A DNA stretch of 64,000 nucleotides. Origin: Brucella haematophila. GTDB taxonomy: Bacteria; Pseudomonadota; Alphaproteobacteria; Rhizobiales; Rhizobiaceae. Position numbers and translations under genes: made by a program. The first letter of the stretch is position 1. Each line of letters starts with the position of its first letter. Where the stretch lies: the NCBI RefSeq assembly GCF_005938105.1, contig NZ_VCPE01000006.1, positions 124,001 to 188,000 of the forward strand. The letters run 5' to 3'. The notes below the pieces were generated by a model that was not told the origin of the DNA, did not search any database, and saw nothing but the letters and a program-made list of their open reading frames with translations. Shown in pieces: positions 42,271 to 49,134 of the stretch.

Positions 42271-42549
42271 TTATTCGGACACGCGAGGAGTTGCGGCTTT
42301 GGGTTCCAAAAACGGCTTCCCATCGTCCCAACGCACATTCATGTGCGAGGCACGAAACAATTCCAAACTTGATGACCGGCTATGATCCACTTTCCACAAA
42401 TAGCGTGACCGGAATAGACTTAAGTCATTTCGCGCTTGCGTTCTGCTTAGTTCGAACTTTTGTTCGAGATGCCAAGTGCTGACCCTCCCGAATAACCGCA
42501 AACTCTCGTCGATCCATTCCATGCGCTTTTTGAAGAACCAATTGGTCAT
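42271..42549 (-). CDS. Winged-helix-like small protein
   Basis: 92 residues from the ATG at 42549 (a TTG at 42606 would add 19). LFGRVSTWHLEQKFELSRTQ followed by ARNDLSLFRSRY looks like a winged-helix DNA-binding region. Likely regulator. Start uncertain. Confidence 0.55.
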   Translation of the reverse strand: MTNWFFKKRMEWIDESLRLFGRVSTWHLEQKFELSRTQARNDLSLFRSRYLWKVDHSRSSSLELFRASHMNVRWDDGKPFLEPKAATPRVSE

Positions 42550-42610
42550 TGCGTGACGCCCCGGACGTTGAAGTTCTAATAGGCGGATAGATTTCACCGC
42601 CGTCAATTTC

Positions 42611-42739
42611 CTATAGCCCTACTTGGCCGAGCCTAGCTAAAGCCTTTTGACAAGCCTCGTGCAATGTAGCACCTGCGCCGACTATTTCGCGGGAATTCGC
42701 TCGGCGCAAAGCCTCAAAAGCGATTTCTATTTGAGACAT
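42611..42739 (-). CDS. 42-residue phage protein
   Basis: Starts at an ATG (42739) with a strong AGGAGG site; overlaps the gene before by 13 bases. One helical pair (SQIEIAFEALRRANSREI). Not recognised. Confidence 0.5.
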   Translation of the reverse strand: MSQIEIAFEALRRANSREIVGAGATLHEACQKALARLGQVGL

Positions 42740-42906
42740 TGCTCGCCTCCTGATTGTTCGGTGGGATCGTCTTCCGCCCACATTTGTCCGATTGTTGTGA
42801 TGGATAGACCGGCGATCATTTGCGGCGTTAAGCGGCACCCGGTATTTCTCTCGTGCGCCCGACGCATCCGATTGAGTGCCTTGTTGGCTTCGGCAAGGTT
42901 GCTCAA
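42727..42906 (-). CDS. 59-residue phage protein (TTG start)
   Basis: Too small for most ORF finders. TTG overlaps the preceding TGA (TTGA) and GGAGG lies 7 bases upstream. Sequence starts MSNLAEANKALNRMRRAHER and contains GCRLTPQMIAGLSITTIGQM. Not recognised, but the spacing and ribosome site support it. Confidence 0.5.
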   Translation of the reverse strand: MSNLAEANKALNRMRRAHERNTGCRLTPQMIAGLSITTIGQMWAEDDPTEQSGGEQCLK

Positions 42907-43496
42907 TCCGCGCCCTCCGAAGCTGGTGCAGCGCGGGGCGGAGCCGACAAGATGCGCTCTAACTCAAATCGAAGCCGATTGCGGACGTAAGGCTCTTCCC
43001 ATCCGTTATGATTGACCTGCGATTTGACGCCGGTGAGGAGTTGATCAAGCTGCCAATCCTCCAACGACAGCGCACGCGCAGCGGATAGCTCCTGTCCGCC
43101 GAAATCCTTGAGAGCGAAATCACGTTCCGCGCCCTTGTTGTGATCGTAGGCCCGCAAGAGCCATTGCGGTTCCGGGTGCCATTCTGTCGAACCAAACCAA
43201 GGCCGGATAGGCGTAATTGTTCGCTCCGAAGTTTCCCCGCGATAGTTCGTATAGAAAACCGTGGCAGGTGTGGCCCCTTTCATTGAACTACAGAGCGCAC
43301 TCTCCGGGCCGGAATAAACCAAGCGCATGCCGGACCCGCCTCTTATTTCTGCGACTGCATTGCTAATGCGTGTCAGCAATTCCGCGCAATTCATCTGCCC
43401 AAGGATGCTATCAATTCTTTGCTCGTGCTCGTCGGAAGGAAGTTGCGGCCCGCCATGCCCGATATCGTCACGAATGATTTGCTCGATAGTCTTCAT
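42903..43496 (-). CDS. WYL-domain-like protein (half of a split regulator)
   Basis: 197 residues from the ATG at 43496. The core TVFYTNYRGETSERTITPIR PWFG region, then PQWLLRAYDHNKGAERDFAL, is the ligand-binding WYL module of YafY-type regulators, with no HTH of its own. The HTH is on the overlapping gene upstream (ATGA), so both proteins probably work together. Confidence 0.75.
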   Translation of the reverse strand: MKTIEQIIRDDIGHGGPQLPSDEHEQRIDSILGQMNCAELLTRISNAVAEIRGGSGMRLVYSGPESALCSSMKGATPATVFYTNYRGETSERTITPIRPWFGSTEWHPEPQWLLRAYDHNKGAERDFALKDFGGQELSAARALSLEDWQLDQLLTGVKSQVNHNGWEEPYVRNRLRFELERILSAPPRAAPASEGAD

Positions 43497-43735
43497 ACTC
43501 TTGCCTCCGGCTGTCTGATTGGAGCGCGATAGCCCTTCACTTTCGCGCGGCCGTTGAACACGTAACCAAAGCCAGCACCGCCGGGGATGCTCCAACCTTG
43601 GCGGCGCAAATACGCGATATCCCGATAGATCGTCCGGGGCGTGACCTGCAAAAGCGATGCAAGGCTGTCCGAGGTGTGACGGCGGCCGTCTTCAATGGCG
43701 CGAATGAGCTTCAAAAGGCGTTCGGTTCTATTCAT
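43493..43735 (-). CDS. HTH protein (other half of split WYL regulator)
   Basis: 80 residues from the ATG at 43735, 9 bases after AAAGG. HTH_11-type winged helix: RLLKLIRAIEDGRRHTSDSL, then QVTPRTIYRDIAYLRRQGW, the N-terminal pattern of YafY/DeoR-like WYL regulators. It ends before any effector domain. Coupled to the WYL gene by ATGA. Confidence 0.78.
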   Translation of the reverse strand: MNRTERLLKLIRAIEDGRRHTSDSLASLLQVTPRTIYRDIAYLRRQGWSIPGGAGFGYVFNGRAKVKGYRAPIRQPEARV

Positions 43736-44273
43736 TGTCGGCATCCTTTTGGCTGTCTTTGATTGCCTTCAACGCGGCAACGTCTTCCAACGAAACGCGG
43801 GGAATTGCTCGGTAGGCGCGCTCCGCTTTAGCGTGAGCGGCGCGAAGCCCTTCGCATGCGATAAGGTATTCGCCCCAAGCCCTTTCGGCTGCCGGTGTGG
43901 AAGGCATCAATTCGTTGATATTGGCTTCCCGGCGAGCCACTTTCGTCGAATGCGCGCGTTGTGCAGCGACGGCGACGATATGTTTTTCAACAGGTTCGGC
44001 ATCGCGCCCGTAAAAGCTCTTTTCGAGCTTTGTCTTAACAAAATCCACGATCAGCGAAGGCGTAAGAACAGGCATGCTGTTGACGCCGCCTTTCGACATT
44101 TCAAAGACGTCGACCGCCGATTGCTTGCGCATGTCGAGATACATTTTGTCGATGCGGCTCTTCACTTTCAGCAAGCTCGCACTTGCAAAGTTGACGTCCA
44201 AACAATGCCATTCGTCGGAGTTTTCGCCATAAGCGATCGTGTGGCCCCGGTATTCCGTCTTGATATGGGACAT
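43728..44273 (-). CDS. Phage protein of unknown function
   Basis: 181 residues. Starts IKTEYRGHTIAYGENSDEW (beta), then helical; C-terminal half Ala/Glu/Arg coiled. Overlaps the HTH gene by 8 bases. Not recognised. Confidence 0.6.
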   Translation of the reverse strand: MSHIKTEYRGHTIAYGENSDEWHCLDVNFASASLLKVKSRIDKMYLDMRKQSAVDVFEMSKGGVNSMPVLTPSLIVDFVKTKLEKSFYGRDAEPVEKHIVAVAAQRAHSTKVARREANINELMPSTPAAERAWGEYLIACEGLRAAHAKAERAYRAIPRVSLEDVAALKAIKDSQKDADNE

Positions 44274-44284
44274 TCAACGTCCTC

Positions 44285-44962
44285 CTAAAAATGGAACGTT
44301 TCGCTATCGAGCAAGTCGGCGCGCGTAAGGCCGTCGGTCCCGGCTATCGGGGCGTCGATAGAGACGTTCTTGAAGTGGTCGAACTGGCGGTTGTAGGCGG
44401 TCACTGCCGCTTTGACGGCTTCATTCAGCTTATTGAACTCGACCCTGTTCTTGAGGGCCATTTCCATAACCGCCGCGATCACATCCATCTTTGCCGATGG
44501 GTCGAGATATCCGGGGACCATCGGACGGATAAGCGCTCGCAATTCGTTTGGCTTCTCCCGCGCCATCTTCAAAGACTTGTTGCGGTAGTATCGGCGCATT
44601 CTTATTGCCCGCTCGTTTTTGTTTGTGTATATTCCGGTGCGCGCTCTACTTTCGCGGCGAAGCTGCCTCGCCCTTTCGAGTAGTACGGGATCGCCCCTTA
44701 TTTTATCCTGCTTTCGCTTGTCTATTTCCTTAGCCTTTTTCGGGTTTTTCTTGCGCCATTGGCGGACATACTCGCGTTTATATTCGCGGTACTTCTCCCG
44801 GTTTTCTTCGCGCCATTTACGCTTGTATTCGCGTATTTCGTTCTTGAGCCGCTCAACCTCGTCGAGCGCTTCTTCCGTGTCCATCTGGAGGATGCGATCA
44901 AAGTCCGCTCTCTTCATCCATTTCGGGCACTTCATCTTGGCCTTCGACAGCTTAAAGGACAT
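44285..44962 (-). CDS. Highly basic coiled-coil protein
   Basis: 225 residues with very high Lys/Arg content. Region 40-85 repeats Arg/Lys-Glu-Tyr-Lys units (REYKRKWREENREKYREY), likely a long basic helix that binds nucleic acid. The C-terminal third is mixed helix. Such segments also precede HNH domains, but no HNH motif is seen. Function unknown. Coupled by 1 base to the gene upstream. Confidence 0.65.
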   Translation of the reverse strand: MSFKLSKAKMKCPKWMKRADFDRILQMDTEEALDEVERLKNEIREYKRKWREENREKYREYKREYVRQWRKKNPKKAKEIDKRKQDKIRGDPVLLERARQLRRESRARTGIYTNKNERAIRMRRYYRNKSLKMAREKPNELRALIRPMVPGYLDPSAKMDVIAAVMEMALKNRVEFNKLNEAVKAAVTAYNRQFDHFKNVSIDAPIAGTDGLTRADLLDSETFHF

Positions 44963-45315
44963 TACTTCCCCTCCGCTTTCTCGATAGCCGCGCGCAACTG
45001 CGCGACGGCTTTTTTGACCACACCCCGTGTGAACACAGGGCTTTCAAGCGCATCCTCGACAAACGGCAAAGCCAGATAGACGGCATCGAGCAATTCAGGA
45101 GCGGCCGCGCCGAGCGCCGCGTCTTCCGGCCGCTGAAATACCGCTACCAGTTCGCGGCCGCGCCCCTCGTCGGCCGCCCTAAAATTCGCGAAAACGCGAA
45201 CTCTTTCCGAAGCCTGCACTTCGTCGCGCACTTCCTTCGTCCACCGCCGCGTTGTGGCCGTGGATAGAAGTTTGCCTTGTGACCAAGGGCCAGGTGTTGC
45301 TTTGCCCGTAGTCAT
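44962..45315 (-). CDS. Phage protein with TPGPW motif
   Basis: 117 residues. TPGPWSQGKLL near the start is a motif common in small phage proteins; PEDAALGAAAPELLDAVYLA follows. No enzyme motif. Couples (ATGA) to the gene upstream. Confidence 0.62.
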   Translation of the reverse strand: MTTGKATPGPWSQGKLLSTATTRRWTKEVRDEVQASERVRVFANFRAADEGRGRELVAVFQRPEDAALGAAAPELLDAVYLALPFVEDALESPVFTRGVVKKAVAQLRAAIEKAEGK

Positions 45316-45698
45316 AGAACTGCCCTCACTGGCAGATTGTCGATACGGGCAAATCCATCGATGTATTGAAGAACTCGGCCGTTGCGCAAGAAGATCGCAA
45401 ACTCGTCCCGGTTATCGGACCAGCGAAAGCCCTCAACATGCGGATGGCCGCAAGCCGCGATTGCCGCCTCGTCCGCATGCATCAAGGCCAACCGGGAAAA
45501 AGCTTGATCGGGCGTTTCGTGGTTGTTGAGCTCGTCGGACAAAAGGCGGCGGACGGCTTCGACTTCCGTGTCGATGCCCGTTGCGGCCATGTAGTTGAGC
45601 AAGCGGGCGTGAAGGTCGAGCGGCAGGTTATAAACGCGCCGGATCGTCGGGCCTTTGGCCCTGAAATGTTCTATGGCTGTAATTGCGAGTTCGCACAT
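45312..45698 (-). CDS. Ribbon-helix-helix-like phage protein
   Basis: 128 residues. RRVYNLPLDLHARLLNYMAA then TEVEAVRRLLSDEL fits a ribbon-helix-helix DNA-binding unit (about 20-60). The remainder is unassigned. Possibly a regulator of this operon. Confidence 0.55.
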   Translation of the reverse strand: MCELAITAIEHFRAKGPTIRRVYNLPLDLHARLLNYMAATGIDTEVEAVRRLLSDELNNHETPDQAFSRLALMHADEAAIAACGHPHVEGFRWSDNRDEFAIFLRNGRVLQYIDGFARIDNLPVRAVL

Positions 45699-45795
45699 GA
45701 TGCCAAGCTCCGATTAGACATAGCTTCGCCGTGGCGCTGAAACGCGCGCTCGATCGACAGGAAGCAAAAGGGATTAGGGTGCGGGTGCCGAGCCG

Positions 45796-46158
45796 CTATT
45801 CGGCCGGCGTGTAAAGTTGGTGCTGCCAGCTTTCTTGCCAGAAGGCGACCACCTCGCCGCCCATTAGGACGCCGACGCGAATATCAAGGCGAGTACCGAA
45901 GGAATGAGCATAGCAATTCCCCGGCTCAAAGTTCCGGATCGCAACCGGAGCGACTTCAAGCACCACATGCGGAATGCCTTTGTGGTCATAGATCGACGTC
46001 GGCTTCGGGGTGACAATATCGCCGACGGTGAACGGGCACCGCGCTTGATAAGCGGTGCTCGCCTCGCGGAGCGTTTCAATTTGGGCTTCCGGCAGTGGGC
46101 GCTTAAGCGCTTCTCGGCGCTGGTTTACCCCCGGCAACTCTACTTCAAAAATCTGCAT
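45796..46158 (-). CDS. Phage protein, beta-rich
   Basis: 120 residues from the ATG at 46158. After a helix (RREALKRPLPEAQIETLREA) a beta-rich part holds FTVGDIVTPKPTSIYDHKG and HVVLEVAPVAIRNF, KOW/SH3-like in style. Preceded by AACCACCAC and GAGG. Not recognised. Confidence 0.58.
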   Translation of the reverse strand: MQIFEVELPGVNQRREALKRPLPEAQIETLREASTAYQARCPFTVGDIVTPKPTSIYDHKGIPHVVLEVAPVAIRNFEPGNCYAHSFGTRLDIRVGVLMGGEVVAFWQESWQHQLYTPAE

Positions 46159-46171
46159 GATAATGCCTCGT

Positions 46172-46180
46172 GTGGTGGTT
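46172..46180 (-). promoter_or_regulatory. AACCACCAC leader element
   Basis: Minus-strand copy 13 bases before the start at 46158, directly upstream of ACGAGG. Confidence 0.55.
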
Positions 46181-46238
46181 AAGCATTCGGGAAACCGACT
46201 TATTCCCAACGCCGGGAAAAAGTCGGAAACCGGAAGGC

Positions 46239-46526
46239 TTAGGCGTCAATCTTCATCTTGTTTTCAGGATCGATTACGGCCTTGTTCCACATATAGCGGG
46301 CGTCTTGCGGGTCATCCTGCGCCCAATCTTCCCAAGTGTCCCACTCGGCGCTAACGCGATATACGTTGAGAATTTCTTGCAAGGACATGTGATCCCAAAG
46401 GCTTTCGGTCTGGCAATCGCACCAGTTCATAAGTGCGGCGGTTTCCTCGCGCGACATATCTGCGGCGTATTCAACCTTGACGGCACAAAGGTGCAAAAGC
46501 TTAGGGTGGACTTTTATCGTTTTCAT
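46239..46526 (-). CDS. Small acidic phage protein
   Basis: 95 residues, acidic, with CAVKVEYAADMSREE and a Trp-rich acidic C-terminus (SAEWDTWEDWAQDDPQDAR). Such acidic surfaces are found on DNA mimics, but there is no clear family match. Not recognised. Confidence 0.52.
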   Translation of the reverse strand: MKTIKVHPKLLHLCAVKVEYAADMSREETAALMNWCDCQTESLWDHMSLQEILNVYRVSAEWDTWEDWAQDDPQDARYMWNKAVIDPENKMKIDA

Positions 46527-46559
46527 TTCGGGTGTCTCCCAACTCGCTCGTTTCGTCGC

Positions 46560-46793
46560 CTACTCGTCGACCAGCGCCCTTAAGCTCTCCAAGAGGTTTT
46601 CGACTTCGCTGTAAACATTCTCGCAATTGTCGATATCCTCCAAGGCGGCCTCGCCCTTCTCGCTGTCCTGCCAACGCTCCGACTTGTTTTCGTACTCGTC
46701 GCGCATTTCATCGACGGCAGCGCTAAAAGTTTCGGTGCGCTTCTCAAGCTCTGCGATGAATGACTTAATTTGCTTTTTCATTTTGGCTTGCAT
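46560..46793 (-). CDS. Small coiled-coil phage protein
   Basis: 77 residues, acidic, one long coiled coil (KSFIAELEKRTETFSAAVDE). Not recognised. Confidence 0.55.
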   Translation of the reverse strand: MQAKMKKQIKSFIAELEKRTETFSAAVDEMRDEYENKSERWQDSEKGEAALEDIDNCENVYSEVENLLESLRALVDE

Positions 46794-46868
46794 GTCGAAG
46801 ATCCTCGTTGTTGAGCATTTGAGAAACCCGCCCCTGACTGGAGGGAAAGAGACGGGAAACTGAAAGGC

Positions 46869-47123
46869 TCAAAGCCCATCGAATGCATCTAATTCGGCTA
46901 GGATTTCATCGATCGTCATTAGCGGGGTGTCTTCGATTATGATCCCGTGTTTGGCGAGGAAGGCTATTTCGCCTTCGCGTTCCCGCTCGATCATTCGGAC
47001 GTTATGTTCCCGCCAAGCCCGTTCTGTCTCGGTCCTTGCGTCACTGACCCGGGCGCGTTCGTGTGACAAGCGAAGCTCGATAGCTTCGAGGTGGTTTGTG
47101 CTCACTTCTGATACTGTCGGCAT
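46869..47123 (-). CDS. Small coiled-coil phage protein, first of second left operon
   Basis: 84 residues, charged and helical (IELRLSHERARVSDARTETE). Its ATG overlaps a half copy of the CI operator (47122-47138), and two full copies lie 54 and 85 bases upstream. Not recognised. Confidence 0.55.
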   Translation of the reverse strand: MPTVSEVSTNHLEAIELRLSHERARVSDARTETERAWREHNVRMIEREREGEIAFLAKHGIIIEDTPLMTIDEILAELDAFDGL

Positions 47124-47176
47124 GGTTTTCTATCTAACTGGCTTGGCTATAAAATCGCTGTCTGTGGTTATGGTTT

Positions 47177-47193
47177 GACAGATTTTATCTAAC
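47177..47193. promoter_or_regulatory. CI-type operator copy (far right 1)
   Basis: GACAGATTTTATCTAAC: two mismatches in the left arm, perfect right arm. Confidence 0.65.
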
Positions 47194-47207
47194 TTCGCAA
47201 CAGCAAA

Positions 47208-47224
47208 GTTAGATTTTTTCTTAC
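47208..47224. promoter_or_regulatory. CI-type operator copy (far right 2)
   Basis: GTTAGATTTTTTCTTAC: perfect left arm, one mismatch in the right arm; 31 bp from the neighbouring copy, about three helical turns. Confidence 0.65.
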
Positions 47225-47289
47225 TTTTTTATCAGGCAAATCACCTGCTGCTAATGGCGACTGGTAAGTCGTTGATAAGTAAGGGGCTG

Positions 47290-47536
47290 CCGGACACATG
47301 CGCCTTGCAGCCGGACAAAATGCGCATTCAACCGGACAGAAACGGCAGGAATGCCGGACACTCCATTGTCCGGCGCGTCAGTTACCCTTTTAAATTCATA
47401 ACGTTAACACCGTGTCCGGCAGAATGAGCCTGAAAAGCTACCGGACACGCATGCCGGACAAAATTATTTTCACATGTCCGTCTGAGTACGAAGTGGTTGA
47501 AAAGACTACAACTTAATACGAACCATTCTTGTCCGG
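47290..47536. repeat. Cluster of ten CCGGACA boxes
   Basis: Forward copies at 47290, 47311, 47332, 47354, 47441, 47454; inverted copies at 47367, 47413, 47475 (one mismatch), 47530. The first three are exactly 21 bp apart. Pairs 47354/47367 and 47413/47441 form inverted repeats. Candidate binding array for an initiator, a packaging protein or a late regulator. Confidence 0.8.
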
Positions 47537-47758
47537 TACGAAACAGTACGATCTGTTACGGATTTTTTCTATTGACGAGTGAGACAAAATCGCTCTTTCT
47601 CTCGCGTTAAGACGATGGGGTCGCACGCGGATCGTAGAGCACTGACGAGAGCGAGGCGACGGGAGACGACAAGTCTCCCGGAGAGACGAGCGATCTAGTA
47701 TTGTTATTCTGATCCATCGTTAAAATAGAAAATCTTTAATTTTAAATCCGCATGCGAG

Positions 47759-47793
47759 CGCGCGTTATGCCTTGTCGGCAACGCGCGTTTTTT
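47759..47793 (+). terminator. Terminator just before the late operon
   Basis: CGCGCGTT (47759-47766) pairs with AACGCGCG (47780-47787), then six T; it stops transcription 28 bases before the first late gene. Confidence 0.85.
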
Positions 47794-47820
47794 CATGCCG
47801 GGTTTTGATCGGGTGAAAAT

Positions 47821-48357
47821 ATGGCAGGCATCGTCATCACCACGGACGGCGTATTCAAACGATACGGCAAGGCGCTGGAAGCAATCGGCGAACGTGATGC
47901 AAAACGTGTATTCGCCCGAGCACTCAATCGCGGTGGCGACCAAGCCCGCACGCAAGTCAAGCGTTCGCTGGTCGCTCAAACCGGGATCAAGTACGGCCTG
48001 ATTAACAAGGCCGTCAAAACCATTCGAGCGCACCCGAACAAGCTCGAATACAAATTGGAAGCGGAAGGCGGGGAAACAAACCTCAACCTGTTCAATGCCC
48101 GACAAGGCAAGAAAGGTGTGAGCGCTGCCCCATGGAAAAAGCGCCGAGTTTTCAAGTCGACCTTTATCGTCCCCGCGTATGACGGCAGGGTGTTCAAGCG
48201 TGAAGGCAAAGGGCGCGGACCGCTCGAACCGCTGTTCGGTCCCAACATCGCCCGAGAGGTCGTCAAAGACCCGACTGCCGAGAAGTGGCGCATGGTCAGT
48301 GGGTTCGTCATGACCCGCGTCGAGCATGAACTCATGCGCCTTTTCAAGCTCTCCTAA
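47821..48357 (+). CDS. Minor tail protein Z-like protein
   Basis: 178 residues. N-terminal helices (RDAKRVFARALNRGGDQART), then VFKREGKGRGPLEPLFGPNI, which fits the GPZ/minor tail family. In lambda Z helps finish tails. Here the gene lies before the terminase, away from the other structural genes. No ribosome site of note. Confidence 0.78.
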   Translation: MAGIVITTDGVFKRYGKALEAIGERDAKRVFARALNRGGDQARTQVKRSLVAQTGIKYGLINKAVKTIRAHPNKLEYKLEAEGGETNLNLFNARQGKKGVSAAPWKKRRVFKSTFIVPAYDGRVFKREGKGRGPLEPLFGPNIAREVVKDPTAEKWRMVSGFVMTRVEHELMRLFKLS

Positions 48358-48380
48358 CCCCGATCAGTCGAAAGCCTCAA

Positions 48381-48530
48381 ATTTGACCGTACACGCGCGT
48401 TCTTTCGCGATGGTCAAATCGGTATCGGCAGGGCGGCCGTGCGTGTGGGTGACCGCCTCCGAGGCGAGGCACCCCCACCCCTTTAGGGACCGTACCCTAC
48501 CCCCAAGGCATGCGGTGCCGCCGCAGCCCC
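48381..48530. other. Candidate cos/packaging region upstream of terminase
   Basis: 237 bases between gene Z and terminase. It holds an 8-bp inverted repeat ATTTGACC/GGTCAAAT (48381-48388/48412-48419) and a GC-rich zone with GGCACCCCCACCCC near 48477. Placement upstream of the small terminase fits a cos or pac site, but I do not see a known overhang sequence. Confidence 0.35.
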
Positions 48531-48594
48531 GAATTTGAGCGTTTTTCAGCTATCGAAAATCGCGGTTTGCTTTGCACCCGAAGGAACATTCGCA

Positions 48595-49134
48595 ATGGCG
48601 AAAAAACCGACCGTCACCCCTCCGGCGACGCGCGTCTTTGCTTTGACTGGCGATGAAGTGATTTCCGCCAGTGGAGCGGCTTCCCTCTTGGGAGTTACGA
48701 CGCAATGGCTCCGGCAGTTGGCGGCGAATGGCTATGTCCCGACTGCGGTCAAAGGCAAGTACCCGCTCGTCGAAGTGGTGCAAGGCTACGTCCGCTCTCT
48801 CAAAGACGAGGAGCGGCGCTCAACAAAATCGGCAGCGGACAACGGCTTGAAAGCAGCGCGACAGCGCGAAGTTGAACTCCGCATCGCCAAAGAGGAAGGC
48901 CGTCTCGTCGAAATGGACGACGTCGAGGCCGTTTCATCCAGCATTTTAGCAACGCTCCGGGCCGAACTGGCAGGGCTTCCCGCGTCGGTGACGCGTGATG
49001 TGAAGCTCCGGGATGAGATTGAGAAGGGTCTAAATGGCGCGTTTGCTCGATCACAAAACAAGTTCCGGGAGGCAAGCGAGGCTCTACGATCTGGCCGCGA
49101 TCCTTTGGGAACCGACAGAGAAGACGACGCCTGA
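48595..49134 (+). CDS. Terminase small subunit (Nu1-like)
   Basis: 179 residues from the ATG at 48595 after AAGGAA; the frame opens earlier at 48535 without support. N-terminal HTH (SASGAASLLGVTTQWLRQLA) as in Nu1, then helices for binding the large subunit. It recognises the packaging site. Overlaps the large subunit by 101 bases. Confidence 0.85.
   Translation: MAKKPTVTPPATRVFALTGDEVISASGAASLLGVTTQWLRQLAANGYVPTAVKGKYPLVEVVQGYVRSLKDEERRSTKSAADNGLKAARQREVELRIAKEEGRLVEMDDVEAVSSSILATLRAELAGLPASVTRDVKLRDEIEKGLNGAFARSQNKFREASEALRSGRDPLGTDREDDA

Larger units (their letters stand above)
47124..47820. promoter_or_regulatory. Early/late intergenic control region
   Basis: 697 non-coding bases. From left to right: operators (47177, 47208), the CCGGACA box cluster (47290-47536), a TACGAA-rich zone (47486-47560), a -35-like TTGACG at 47572, a stem-loop at 47660-47680 (CGGGAGAC/GTCTCCCG), an AT-rich stretch 47715-47745 and a terminator at 47759-47793. 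It separates the leftward early operon from the late operon. Confidence 0.65.

Noticed and set aside
47290-47536. CRISPR array
   Set aside because: The repeated unit is only 7 bp, lies in both orientations and spacing varies; there are no cas genes.
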